Origin: Homalodisca vitripennis
Taxonomy: Eukaryota; Arthropoda; Insecta; Hemiptera; Cicadellidae
Assembly: GCF_021130785.1 (NCBI RefSeq)
Contig: NC_060213.1
Coordinates: 117,692,501 to 117,756,500, forward strand
DNA length: 64,000 nucleotides
Direction of reading: 5' to 3'
Within the stretch, counting starts at the first letter, position 1. Every line of letters begins with the position of its first letter. The notes under the pieces were generated by a model. That model did not search any database and was not told where the DNA came from. It worked only from the letters and a program-made list of their open reading frames with translations. Positions 1-11,675 of this stretch are shown here, in pieces. The position numbers and the translations under genes were made by a program.

Positions 1-49
1 TTAAAAATTTTATTTTTAAATACAATAAACATATCTACAACCGCTTTAA

Positions 50-1174
50 GGGGACTGGGATGGTCCATTTGGTCAAAAATACCGATTTTTTGTTTTTTAC
101 ATTTTTTTTAAATCTATGTTTTGTCCTCTTTAATTTGAAACCATTAGAACAATCTTCTGAGCAATAATAAAATAATTATGTGCATTTTTGTAATGCTGTG
201 CACGCTTTTCTGGCTCGTAAACCTGCGCCGTGCGAGTACTGACAAGTTACTTCAACACAACATTGTTATTGTACTTTATTATAGTAGGTCTACCTATGTC
301 TAAATAAACATTTAGAATTAGGTAATAAACAAAATTAAACCCATCTTCAAAGATTTATCTTCTCCTGTGCTCTTACAAAAGTGTCTGCATGGTGGCACCC
401 AAAATCCTTGTGAGTCGCTCAACAGTGTGATCTGAAATAGAATTCCAAAGTCTAATTTTGTGATGATTTCTACACTTGAGTTTGGTGTTTATGAGGGTAC
501 AGCTACTTTTAACAATGGAAATATTACTAAATGTAAAATACTAGGCAAATTAGGAATCACACCAGGCATTAATTGCATAAAAACCTTGAAATCCATCGAC
601 GAAACGAGAATCGAAGAAGTAGAGAAAGCTGTAGAAGAAGTTAGAAAAAGTGCCGTAAGATGCAGCAGTTGGCTAAAAGGAAGTTGGAGGACCAGTTTGA
701 GGAGCAGGAAGACCCAAATCAGCCTTCATATGGTGCAGGGATGTATTAAAGTAAACAGAATCCTCTGTGTTATAGCAATACCTGTTTTACTCGGGATTCC
801 CGAACATTTGTGTTTTTTTTTTACATATGTACCTGTATCTCAAAAACTATAAAAGATATAAGCATGATCTTTTTTGTTTTATTCCACATAATATGCCTTA
901 CATTTTGAACAGACAACTTTTTGAAATACTGCTTAAAAAAAAAATTATATCTGATCATATGAGGAAAAAATAACAAAATGTTATATATATTTTTGTAAAT
1001 TACCAAAACCTTTACCTGATGGAATTTTTATAACCCCTCTGCTAAAAATGTAAAGAAAAGGTTCATCTTCAAAATAAAACAAAAATTAGTGCTTTATCTT
1101 TTGTGGTTATTGAGATAGAGGTACATAAAGTATGTTAAATTTAACATTGCAGGAATGGGACAATCCCAGTCCCC
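50..1174. mobile_element. Short Kolobok-like DNA transposon with TTAA target duplication
   Basis: The ends are inverted copies of each other: GGGGACTGGGATGGTCC at 50-66 and its near-complement GGACAATCCCAGTCCCC at 1158-1174 (one mismatch). Both are flanked by TTAA (46-49 and 1175-1178). TTAA duplications are typical of Kolobok and piggyBac elements. The interior holds the end of a transposase-like protein (see 460-831) but is far too short for a full transposase, so this is an internally deleted, non-autonomous copy. The family assignment is inferred from the TTAA site together with the protein relic. Confidence 0.8.
460..831 (+). pseudogene. C-terminal relic of Kolobok/Mutator-like transposase
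   Basis: The first part of the reading frame (roughly 480-645) encodes a segment with features of the C-terminal region of insect Mutator-like/Kolobok transposases: FNNGN, then KLGITPG, then a basic charged helix (RIEEVEKAVEEV). Just after 645 the natural continuation lies in another frame and ends in an acidic stretch followed by the family-typical YGAG tail and a stop near 750. The catalytic core is absent. The relic lies inside the TIR/TTAA element at 50-1174, which supports its being that element's own transposase remnant. A similar relic lies on the minus strand at 46.0-46.7 kb. Recognition is by motif only. Confidence 0.55.
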
Positions 1175-1178
1175 TTAA

Positions 1179-2550
1179 GTCTCATCGGAAATATCAATAG
1201 TCTCAAAATTGTATTTCAAAAGTTTGGATCAGCACATTTTCCAAAGAAGCCATCGACAAAAAGCAACACGGGGAGCATAGTCTTGTGACAAAAGAGATTG
1301 GACATGCTGGAAGTGGTATGGGTGTAACTGGTACTCGTGTAGTATTCTTCAAATACTAGATTGGGTGACATTAAACTTTAGTGACAATTCTCTAGTGCTC
1401 TTTTAAGGATAATCAGAAATTTCATTAAGAACCAACTCTCCTAATTCAACAGTCCTACATGATCAAGCGATGCCTGCATTACTATGCTCCGAAGACTTCA
1501 AAGAACCTGTTTCAGATAGGCGTTGATGAATAGTAGCAAAAGATCTTGCGCTTGGACACCTGCGGTTAGGAAAGTTCTCTTGATACAGTTGTCTTGCTGC
1601 AGTACTATTGCAGCGTCCCAAACCATACATTAAATGCATGTCTGCTAATTCAGAGTTTGACTAAACATGAATATTACCTTCCATTTTTAATAAATGAAAC
1701 ATACAACACAAAATCACTAACAAAATGGATGAAAATAACTGGTTAAAATACTTCACAAACATACAGTATCTTTACAGTTTGTTGTTTTGTTCAACAATGA
1801 GGTGACATATGTCATCTAATAATAAATGCCCAGTTTATTATTTGTTATTTAAAAATGTTTAAACAGCTGTTGTTCAAATGATTAATGATGGGTGTAACTG
1901 GTACTCCATTTACCAGCTGTTACCAATCAGATAATCATTCCTTATTATAAAACAGTAAAAGTTTGCTGTGTAGTGTAGTACGTGAGGAGTCAATTTCATA
2001 ACTTTTTTACACATTTAGTTAACTTTGCTTATTATGATTGTTTTCAAAATTAAATTCTCTACAATCTGTATTAGGAAAAACAATTTGTTTATTGGTCATT
2101 TAACAATGTTATTGGACATCAAACATATAAGACGGTATTTTTTTATTAGATTTTTGGCAAATTTCATACTTTTTCCTCAAACACTGTTCACATTACAACC
2201 TCTAGAGTGGTTTTATTTGATTTGACAGGTGATTTTCCATATAAATTCACCTTATTTGAGTTAAAAAGTAAGAACAAAACCTTTCGGAATCACTTAATTT
2301 CACCAGGTGAACTGAAAACAAAGCAAAATCTTCCGCCAGCCATTACTCACTAATGGAGCGTTTCCGGACCTACTTTTATATAACACTTTTTTCTTAATTT
2401 TAGCTCTACAATCACGTCTTAAAATATTTTACCATATTTCTGACTCACCCTGTATATTGTGACACAGTCCTTCAAGTAGCAATCATGAACATAGAACATT
2501 TTGAAATTGACACACACTAATCCTGTCAACATAGCACGACATTGCATGAG
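1179..2550. other. No gene recognised
   Basis: AT-rich sequence with no convincing coding region or RNA gene. ORFs here are short and low-complexity. A possible transposon end motif (CACCCTGTAT) lies near 2446-2455, but no partner end was found. Confidence 0.5.
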
Positions 2551-2558
2551 TAATTACC

Positions 2559-3235
2559 TTGTTTTTAATTAATATAAAAACCAAACAGATGTATTTTGAA
2601 ACAATAAGGAATGTCTTAAAAGAACTTTGTGATATTCGAAACGCGAACATCATAGGGGTAATGCTTGACAACGATGTATCATGGGAAACTCATGTAGACA
2701 ATCTATTAAACAAATTCTGTAATATTTGCCATAAAGAGAACCTCAGCAGTCAGTTCACCAAAAGCTAAAAAAATAGCATATCATTCCATTTTCCAGACCC
2801 ACCTACATTATAGAAGAGTTATTTTGGAGGATCTTCAAGTGCTAACCTGCAGCGTTTACTGAAATTATAAAAAAAGGCTTACAGAATAATAATTTGTAAA
2901 CGCCCAAGAGAAAATTGCAGAAACACACTAAAGGATTTGAGGATCCTACTTATTATTTTTATACACATGATGGAAACTGTTCTCTTTTGAGTTACTAGAG
3001 ACTTAACAAAGCATAGAGATGTGTATGGACACAACTGACAACTTACACCTTACTGCACATAGAACAGTCACTTACACAAAAAATAAACAATCTTATGCTG
3101 CAAACAAGATGTACTAGTGCATTACCTGAAGTCTTGAAGAGCAACAGAGGAAGGAACCTGGCTTCAGGAAAGAGTTTTCTACAGCCTGGAGGAGTTCTTC
3201 AATTGGAGGAACAATACACAAGAACCTAACTTATA
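2559..3235 (+). pseudogene. Fossil non-LTR retrotransposon RT C-terminus
   Basis: The frame at about 2640-2740 reads IIGVMLDNDVSWETHVDNLL, which matches the 'LG(I/V)xLDxxLxWxxHI' block that follows the YADD motif in Jockey/CR1-type reverse transcriptases. Further pieces in shifted frames follow: a KAYRIIICKRP-like block near 2870, a METVLF helix near 2970 and an FYSLEEFF-like terminus near 3180-3200. The same FYSLDEFF ending occurs in the elements at 10.4 and 37.7 kb. Stops and frameshifts make it non-functional. The catalytic domain is not present. Confidence 0.65.
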
Positions 3236-3299
3236 CTTTTAAGAAAAAAGGACATGTAAATATCATTCTGAATAAAAAATTGAATCAAAAATGTCTAAT

Positions 3300-3560
3300 T
3301 TCAGAGCTCCATTTCATCTTCCGCTTATAGCAGTGTACTGAGATAATGATAAGACATTGAGAATACCTCCTCATCTAGCTTGCACTATTTGACTGCTGAG
3401 TAAACCAGACAGATTCCTTTTGTAGCGTATATGTCCCTAATATCGAAACGATGCAACACAAAAACAACTAAAAACTCATTGTGTTCTCGAGGGTACATTT
3501 TGATTGTCTTCATCACTGACTCACAAGGTTGGACGCCATCATGCTCTTTAAGATAGTATT
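3300..3560. repeat. Partial copy of the 9.8-10.1 kb MITE-like repeat
   Basis: Segments such as TGAGAATACCTCCTCATC (3358-3375) and a TTTGATTGTCTTCATCACTGA-like stretch (from about 3499) correspond in the same order to TGAGAATACCTCTTCACT (from about 9899) and TTTGAGCTTCATCACCGA (from about 9989). The spacing is similar. No terminal inverted repeats were identified for this copy, so it is probably truncated or diverged. Confidence 0.45.
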
Positions 3561-4149
3561 GTGTTTATTTACAGCCATAAAGCAACTGTATTATTTCTTG
3601 CCAAATTAGTTATTGTAAGATCAATAATTGTTTGTACCATATCAAACGATGTAAGGAAAGAGAGATGAAGAACTGTTCTATTAATTGCAGATAACTTGAT
3701 GAGTGTTTGTTACTTGTTAATATATATATCTGTCAAAATACAATTAATTGTCATTTTCTGTATTCTGAATCCAGCATTATACATAAATTTTGTCTAGTGG
3801 ATACTTTCAAGTATTGTTGCGCTTGTGTTTTAAAATATTTTATCAATGTTATTTAGATCCATATCAGTGTGATATACAAATTCAAGTATATTTAATTAGT
3901 ATTATTCACTATTGGGTTATGTTTTATGTATTATAGACAAGAGTTTTTTGTAAATAAGTGTTCTAATTTAGTGTTCTAACTTATTACTTTTCATCAAGGC
4001 CGTTTTTAATCTCTCTTTTCTAAACAAGGTTTATTTATATTTTGTTCGCTCTTGATGTGTGTGGCTGGTGAGGATGCCAACTTGCTCCAGTCCCCACTTA
4101 CACTCACACACTCACCAACAACCTTATTGGGGTAGCTTGTCCACCCTCA

Positions 4150-4450
4150 TCAACACTAAAATTAATATATTTCTCAGTGATCCACTCACATTTAGCTTAC
4201 GGAATAAGCATTTATGGAGCAACAACGATAAGCAATTTACATAGGCTAATGATCCTACAAAAAAATCTTTGAGAGTAATGAAAATGTTAAGATATACAGA
4301 TTCTGTTAAACATATTCCTTCTGAACTTGGAATTGTGACAGTATATGGTTTACACATATTTGCATCAATAATTTATGATAAACAATATTTTGATCCTGTA
4401 CTAAAAACTAATAAATTTTGTTGTTGTTCTCTTATGACAAGAAGCTTATA
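4150..4450 (+). pseudogene. Non-LTR RT C-terminal fragment
   Basis: The frame at 4269-4451 encodes KSLRVMKMLRYTDSVKHIPS and then LGIVTVYGLHIF. This is the 'QKKAIRI..L....S....F..L.ILTV..LYI.E' block that follows the palm in Jockey/CR1-type reverse transcriptases; compare the better preserved copies at 10.7 and 38.0 kb. Upstream sequence (4170-4250) is in a different frame. No catalytic residues remain. Confidence 0.55.
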
Positions 4451-4464
4451 AACGTCCTGTAAGA

Positions 4465-4897
4465 ACGTTTGCGCTGCTTCTGGAGTGACAGGATATTCAG
4501 CATTGGTAAGGTTAGGGAGTAGGGACCGCCTCCTATCAAGATCCATGAGGAAGAATTAGGGCACTACATCTCAAAGCCATGTCTTCCCGGAAGAAGGGGA
4601 GGCCAGCTCTGAACCAACCTCTCCAGTCAAAGTAGGCAGGGGGTGACACACCTTTTTTGAGGCTAGCAAAAACCTCTGAGGTTAGGGAACAAACCCCACC
4701 AACTTCAACAGTCATCTCCCGCAGTAGACAAGACCTATCGAATTGCCCATAAACCCCATAATCTCGACATTTGCGGTTAGTGATGTGCTGCTCCATTAGG
4801 TTGTCCAGATTTAAGTAACACATCGGTTTTTGCTGTGCCCAGTGGTGGGTTCAACTAGAAGGTATAAACCAACCAGAAGTGATCCCTGCAGGGTGAA
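4465..4897. repeat. Dispersed repeat, copy 1 (about 430 bp)
   Basis: Aligns in the same orientation with 30696-31132 over its full length. Shared blocks include GGAGTGACAGG at the start, GCTCTGAACCA and CTCCAGTCAAAG in the middle, and GGTATAAACCA at the end. Both copies are diverged with small indels. No coding potential is evident; the minus-strand ORF inside it is a shadow. It could be a 3' end of an R1/LOA-like retroelement or a SINE-like repeat, but neither can be decided here. Confidence 0.75.
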
Positions 4898-4899
4898 CT

Positions 4900-7480
4900 A
4901 GAAAACATACATATAATATTTGTTTTAATAGACATATTGATCAACTTAATCTTGAATTTTACAAAAAGGAAACATATTACTGAGGTGTGAAATATTTACA
5001 TAATTTACCAACAAACTTTATAATGGAAACACATCTGTTAAAATTTAAAAATAAGAGTAAAGGATTATTTAACTAATTTGTTCTATATTCCTTTGAGGAA
5101 TATTTCAATACAAAAACCGATTAATTCATTTAGACAAGAATTGAAGATAAATTGTTAAGATGTAAGTTTCATCATTTGAATGAACTAATACTACCATTAT
5201 TTATTGATATGTTTAAATTAATATTATTATTGAGTATTACTGTATTTATACTATTCTTAGTACCTAGTACATATTATGGAATAAAGTGGTTTGACCATGA
5301 CTATGACTGTGTACCAATAAATAGCAGTTAAACTTTTTATAGTTAACATTAAGAATATAATCACAAATCTTTATTTGTAATTTCAATGTGAGGAAAATTG
5401 AGACTGAACGATACATTTTTATAAGTTTTATAGAATATTCCGAATTTGATTCCTCGCCTGCTTATTAAATTAATTTAACTGAATTTTTTACCTCCCACCT
5501 GCATAAAAAAATACAATAGAAAATAACACATAAAAAATTATTTACACTTTTACCATTAACATCTCAGAGTTTTTTCAAAATATCTGATACTAAAATGGAG
5601 GTTACTATTGAAGCTTTCACAATCTTATATTACCTACTTACTACAGCTTGAAGCAATCCACTACATTCTTATGAGTGGTGGATTTCATACGATTACAACA
5701 TTACCAAATGTATAACCAAACAAATTTTATAAAAACCAGTGTAGGTCTACACACAGAATCACATAACACTAAATAAATTAATTAAAAGTTTCTCTAGGTG
5801 GATCGTCAAGGTTAAAAAAGTAAAAATATGAAAGAAGACATACAGTACAGCTGAGTTGATTGTTATGCATATAATATAAAATTTATAAGAGTAATCACAG
5901 AACCAGATCAAAATAGAGAAGCTGTCATAGAATTATTTATTAAATAATTGTATTTAGTTTTTGGAAATATAATACAGTAGGAGAAATTTTTTTTTAGCAA
6001 TTTGGAGATAGGCGATGAACATTAGAAGAACCCCATACCCCCCTCACCACTGTTTCAGGATGGATTACACTGTGTCACCATGAAGAGGACATGTGGAAAA
6101 TAATTTTCCATAGAATCTCAAAGGTACATGGCAAATATTGAAATACTCTCTGCACTATATCTTGTTTCACTGCTGATGATGGATTCTCCATGACGATGTT
6201 ACATACAATGATAAAATTAACAGCAAATATTCCTAGTATCCTAAAGGTAGCTTAAGTAGCAAACATTACAAGAAATCCCAAACTCTACACTCACTCATCT
6301 TATTGCTGTATTATCGATTCTCCATGAAGAGATCACATGAAAACATAACAACATAAACAGCAAAATGCCCCTAGTACACCAAAGGTAAGTAGGAAACTTT
6401 CCAAGAGATCCCCAACTCTCCACTCACTCATCTCACTGCTTCAGTATTGATTTTCCATCAAGAAGTCACATAGAACGATACCATTGACAGCAATTGTCCT
6501 TAGTATTCTAAAGGTAAGTATAGCAAACATCCCAAGAGATCCCCCAACTCTGCACTCGCTAATCTCACTGTTTTATGATTGATTCTCCACAAAGGGATCA
6601 CATGAAACTATAACATAAAGAGCAAAATTTGTTATTATTAAACATCAGAAGAAATCTTTATATTTTCAATCTATTTTCGCTCATTACTTCACTATGAATT
6701 ACACTTTGCCTCCATGAAATTTCATGAGAAACTATAATATAGGCAATACAATAAGTATTATATTGTATTGTTTTTGACCAAATCTCATTTAGTTTCAGGG
6801 ATTCTTACAAACTGTATACAAAATTAAAAAATTTTTGTTTTATTTTCAAAGTGATTTCTGTTTCCAACCCACCTCCCTCCAACCAATGGGCTTCATTGAA
6901 TTTGAAAACCTGGTCAGTATCTGCATCATGATTTCAGCCCAGACTAAAACTTTTGATGAGTTCATTCATTTTTGCAAGATTCAAGATCTGCATCTGAATT
7001 GCATTAAGATAATTTGTCTTTAATCCTAAACAGTATGCAATAGACACCATCACTATACAATATAATTAATATTTTACAATTTGGGTTAGTCGCTATTTTA
7101 ACTAAGTATATAATAGTGTTTACTTATTTCTCACAGAAACTACAATCCAGTTAAAACCATTGTTTAGTCTAGTACTATTAACATGTACACACACGCGTGC
7201 CTGCACATACACACACATAAATATTACACACACCAATAAATATTAAAAGCTATTAAAAATCGTATAAAAAATTTAGGAAATATAAATGACCTACAATAAT
7301 AATTATAAAACAAGGAACAGAAAATTACATATAACAAACAACTGTACAAACAGGCATAGTTCTGGTCAAATATTGAAATCTAAAACTTGTAACATGTTTT
7401 ACCTTACTAATCCTTAAATATACAATATCTTAAAATAAAAATTAAATTAATCTTTAATAAAGTTACAAAAGTTATAAAGA
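4900..7480. other. No gene recognised; local 115-bp-spaced repeats
   Basis: AT-rich, with no convincing coding region. Between about 6030 and 6720 there are four to five diverged tandem units. Each contains a block like CACTCACTCATCTCACTG followed by GATTCTCCATGAAG...ATCACATGAAA and AGCAAAAT. The units recur about every 110-170 bases, forming a degenerate satellite-like array. A short CA/TG-rich stretch lies near 7190-7220. Confidence 0.45.
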
Positions 7481-7489
7481 ACCTCCACT

Positions 7490-9750
7490 ACACTAAGTGC
7501 CCAACTGACATCCTGGAAAGGAGGCTTACCATAACAGGCCCAGATATTGCCCTAATCCAGGAACCTTGGGTCAACAAAGGTTACATCAGAGGCCTAACGA
7601 CTCAGGTTGGTAATCTTATATATGATCAAACAATTGAAAACTAAAGAGCCTGCGATTTACTCTCAAAACATATTATTGGTTTTCCCACCACAGATTTAAT
7701 ACCCAATGACCCGGTGGTAGTGGCAGTGAAAGTAACCTCATAACAAGGGGAAAAAGGTTTGTTTTAACATATTTTTCCTAACTCATCAACAAACTGTCCA
7801 CCAGTGGAAATAGAAAGGCTACTGCAGTACTGCGGAGAAAGAGGTGTAGCTCTCATCCTTGGAGCAGCACCAACATTAACCCTAGAGGTGAGGGAGGAGC
7901 TCATCCAATTTATCTTTTGTAATGATTTGATTTTAGAAAATAAGGGGTCTAATCTGACATTTATTTCAAAAGTTAGAAAAGAGGTTTTGGATGTTACCTT
8001 ATCTAAAGGCCTGAAAGGACTTTTACATAGCAAGGTGGTATGTCTCACAGGATTTTACTAACTGAAGGGGATACAGATACTGGAGTGTTCCTAGTAAAAA
8101 AGTCGATGGAATAAAAACCTATCAGAAAAATGTGTTTGAACTAGAAAGGTTGGCCCCATTGGTATAATAATACATTATAAAGGCCTATGAGAAAAACTGC
8201 CCCCTAGAGAAACTCATAAACAAAACTATAAAACTTCTCAAATGGACTAAAAGGACAAATGAGAGGTTTTTATGTCAAAATGCCCGAAATTAATACAAGA
8301 AAGAAATTAAGATAAACAAAAGAAGAACCTTGAAAAACTTGTGTTAAACCATTGACAATCTACCAGAGGCTGCCAAGTTTCATAAAACTCTCTTGACTGA
8401 TCATTCTAACCTTTTGAGTCCTTTAGTAAAGGCTAACAGCAGTCTAACAGTGAGTAAGAAGGAGGCTTTGGAACTGTTTGTTGGAGACATACTTTCCAGG
8501 CTGACTCTCAACTCAAAATGAGGATTTCTATTTTCTGGCAGTAAAGAGATTGTGAGATTGCAAAATCCAGATAACAATAAAAAGGAATCTGGAAGGCACT
8601 AGAATAAAATATTCTGAATATTCCAATGTAGTCAAGTAGGCTATCTAGGAATAATTCTGGATAAAAGGCTAACATGGAATCTACATATCAAAAACACATT
8701 ATCCAAAGTGACAAAGGTCTTTGAAGCCTATAAAATATTCTTTTGATTTAAATGGAGACTTAAATCCAAAATTATTTACTGGATATACAAAGCCATAATA
8801 AAACATATGGTCCTTTAGTGTAGTGGCCAAAGTAGAACAGAAAAAACAAGAAGACAGCCACATTAAGTGCACTGAAGCTTCTGAGTAAAAAGGTGAATAA
8901 GCCTACATCTTCAGAAGGATAATAACACATAAATTTCTAGAGACTGAAATGACAACCTACGTATCACAGGTATGGTTAAGAAATATTCATTTGAAAAACC
9001 ATCTAGTCTCTATTGAAGATAGGTAGAAATAAAGTAATAAGGAGGTCTACCCTACCAAAGGTGTCCAGAGGTATTTTATTGATGGATTGCGCTTTGACTC
9101 TAGGGCAGAGTTTGGTATACATGGATCGGGAGTAAATTTATCAGTGCTTCTTGGAAAACACGCCCTGATCTTTCAAGCAGAAGTCATGGCAATTTATTAA
9201 TGTACCAGAACATTCATACAAATGGGATCAAAAGGAGCAGAATACTTAATCCTTTCAGACAGCCAGGCACTTGACACCTGCTCCTTTCGCTCTAAAGCAG
9301 TATTGGAATGTAAGAATGTACTACGGTATCAAAACTGGCAAAGAGGATCAAAGTTACAGTTGGTTGGGTGCTGGGCCAACCGATTCAGGGAAATGAAAGA
9401 GCAGATACACTTGCCAAAATAGGTACAGAAACCCTTATGGTAGGGCCAGAGCCAGGTTGTGGAATAGCTTTCTCCTACAGCAAAGTTCTAGTAAACAAGT
9501 GGAAAAAGAGGATTTGATCCTTAAACTAAAGAAGGGCCCTCTGAACTAAAGACAATCTAAAATGATGATCTATCCTTATGCTTAGGATATACAACTGGTA
9601 TTAGGGATGTTCACAGGTCATGGCCCCTTTAAGAAACATCTGATTAAGGTGGGTTTTAAGCCAGACTGACAAAATAATGCAGGCTCTGCGGAGAAGCAGA
9701 AGAATCAGTGGAACAAATATGGCTAAATGGTTCTGCCATATGTAAAATTA
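7490..9750 (+). pseudogene. Fossil non-LTR retrotransposon with RNase H domain
   Basis: The relics occur in the order expected of an R1/LOA/I-type element. An endonuclease-like piece (7804-8060) contains LLQYCGERGVALILGA and, later, LTFISKVRKEVLDVTLS. An RT C-terminal block with GYLGIILDKRLTWNLHIKN lies near 8640-8700. An RNase H-like segment at 9070-9420 includes FIDGLRF and ILSDSQALDTC, and a cysteine-rich tail follows near 9680-9730. Many stops and frameshifts separate the pieces. The clade assignment rests on the presence of RNase H and domain order only. Confidence 0.65.
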
Positions 9751-9780
9751 GCAAAAAATTGGGGTTGATTCAATCTAAAT

Positions 9781-10094
9781 GTTGAGTATAGCTCCAGTTC
9801 ACCTTCCTCTTGGTGAACTCAACTTTGGTTACTTCCCAGTGCTTAGAGATTGTGCTGGAAACATTGTAGTGCACTCAATTGTGTATCTGATGAGACAATG
9901 AGAATACCTCTTCACTTGGATTACACTATAGATTTTAATATTTTGTAGTCTAGGTATCTCTGATGTGAAAACTATGTAAGGAGTTTATTTTGAGCTTCAT
10001 CACCGATTTTCACTAAAGATTCCAGGATTCAAGCCTATGATAGCACAGATTCCAGACACCAAGAGAAAGGTGAACTGGAGCTATTATACTCAAC
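9781..10094. mobile_element. MITE with ~35-bp terminal inverted repeats
   Basis: The sequence starts GTTGAGTATAGCTCCAGTTC at 9781. The complement of its end (10060-10094) begins GTTGAGTATAATAGCTCCAG and continues with the same CACCTT..TCTTGGTG sequence. The right arm carries a 3-bp insertion and one mismatch. Total length is 314 bp with no coding capacity. No clear target-site duplication was found. A partial relative is at 3.3-3.56 kb. Confidence 0.7.
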
Positions 10095-10171
10095 TGCTGG
10101 TATTAGTAGCACTTTTCGAGTGTTTTACAAAAAATGTGTAAGTAATGTTTCAGACAATTAATTCTAAATTT

Positions 10172-10256
10172 CCTACCTCTCACTGTACAAAATTAGTGAG
10201 GACTACGTTAAACTATTTCACTAGATAAGATTGTGAAAAAATCACAATTCTATTTT
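10172..10256. repeat. 85-bp direct repeat, left copy
   Basis: Begins CCTACCTCTCACTGTACAAA and is almost identical to 11091-11175, with a few substitutions. The pair brackets the RT fragment at 10421-11071. Confidence 0.85.
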
Positions 10257-10420
10257 CAAAGTTAAAATTTCTTTATTTAAAATTTGTACATAATACAGTT
10301 ACATACACATACAAACATCGAATGGTGTCAGCTATAACATACACAACATAACATACATTTACATAATAAATGGACATAATTAAATTACCTTATTTTAACA
10401 GTGTATTTCACAACCACCTA

Positions 10421-11071
10421 TCAGTTTATAATAAACTCATCAAAAGAATAGAAAGATTTACTTATAAGATATTGTTTTACTGTGTTTTTAAAAAGTAAAA
10501 AACTATCAATTTTAAAAATATGTTCTGGTAAGCTATTATAAAACTTAATATCTGCTACTTCGGGTTTTTTTGAGGTAATTTTTAGATTTATATGTGGTGC
10601 TGCAAGCTGATTACGATTCCTAGTTAAATAATTGTGCGAAGCCCCCAATTTTGGTAATGTGTCATTTGCTTTTTTTACTACAAGTACCGTTTCCAATATA
10701 TAAAGTCCGTAAATTGCTAGAATGCCTAGATTCGAAAATAAATGTCTTACCGATTCTTGATGGTGTAGTTTAAGCATAATCCGTATGGCTTTTTTTTGTA
10801 ATATCAAAATTTTTTGCAAGTTTTTATCACTTGTTGCTCTATAAAGCACGACGCCAAAGGAAATGTGGGACTGTATATGAGAATAATAAACCATTTTAAA
10901 GGTATCAAGTTCACAGTATTTTGAGAGAGTATATAAAACAAATAACCCCGAGGATATTTTCTTTTCAATGTGCTGTATATGATTATCCCATGATAAGTTC
11001 TTATCCACAATTAATCCTTGGAACTTAGTCTGGTCTACCTGTTTTATTGAAGAATGTTGTAAGAAATTCAA
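10421..11071 (-). pseudogene. 5'-truncated non-LTR RT C-terminus (216 aa open frame)
   Basis: An uninterrupted frame encodes the post-YADD region of a Jockey/CR1-type reverse transcriptase. It includes the block FQGLIVDKNLSWDNHIQHIE (residues ~18-37), an ILQKKAIRIML helix (~88-98), and a terminal FYSFDEFI motif. The catalytic palm (YADD) is missing, so this is a 5'-truncated insertion and not an active gene. The long open frame despite the lost function suggests a fairly recent insertion. The 3' side (10257-10420) is AT-rich, as expected of a retroelement 3' end in minus orientation. Confidence 0.75.
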
Positions 11072-11090
11072 AATAACTTCTTCTAAGTTA

Positions 11091-11175
11091 CCTACCTCTC
11101 ACTGTACAAAATTAGTGAGGACTACATTAGACTATTTCACTAGATAAGATTGTGAAAAGGTCACAATTCTATTTT
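11091..11175. repeat. 85-bp direct repeat, right copy
   Basis: Near-identical partner of 10172-10256, in the same orientation, lying directly upstream (in element orientation) of the truncated RT fragment. Confidence 0.85.
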
Positions 11176-11675
11176 AAGAAATTCAAAATAACTTTCAAAA
11201 GAATTCTCTTGTGTTTTGTTTAATATAACTAAGTACACAATTCCAGAAGACGCTATAAATGTACCCTAGCCTGGTTAGCATGTTTGCAAGAAGGGCAGGA
11301 AAAGGTTCAGGAGGCAGAGTCTAATAATCTATTATATTTAAGTTTATGCCTCCAACTTTCAAATAGTGTTACACTCAGTGTAGTATAGTATATTTCTGGA
11401 CCAAACTAAAAATCACTAACTGCATCAATTTATAGGTAAATACTAGCAAAAATTAAGTTTTTTGTTATTTTAACATTATTTTCAAAACATGATTCAATTA
11501 TTTCAAATGAGCTAATTTTTACTTGAAACTTAAAAGTTTCAGAAGTAGATAAGATTTTTGGTATAATTATAAAGAATATGCTTTTTACTGAAAAGGTTGC
11601 AAATTGGAATAAAAAGGCAACAGTTTATCAGAAGTTTTATTTTATACCTGATTTGTTTTGAAATTGTATACTGGT

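Noticed and set aside
4536..4823. 95-residue minus-strand ORF
   Set aside because: It lies wholly inside the 430-bp dispersed repeat, and the frame is not preserved in the copy at 30.7 kb.
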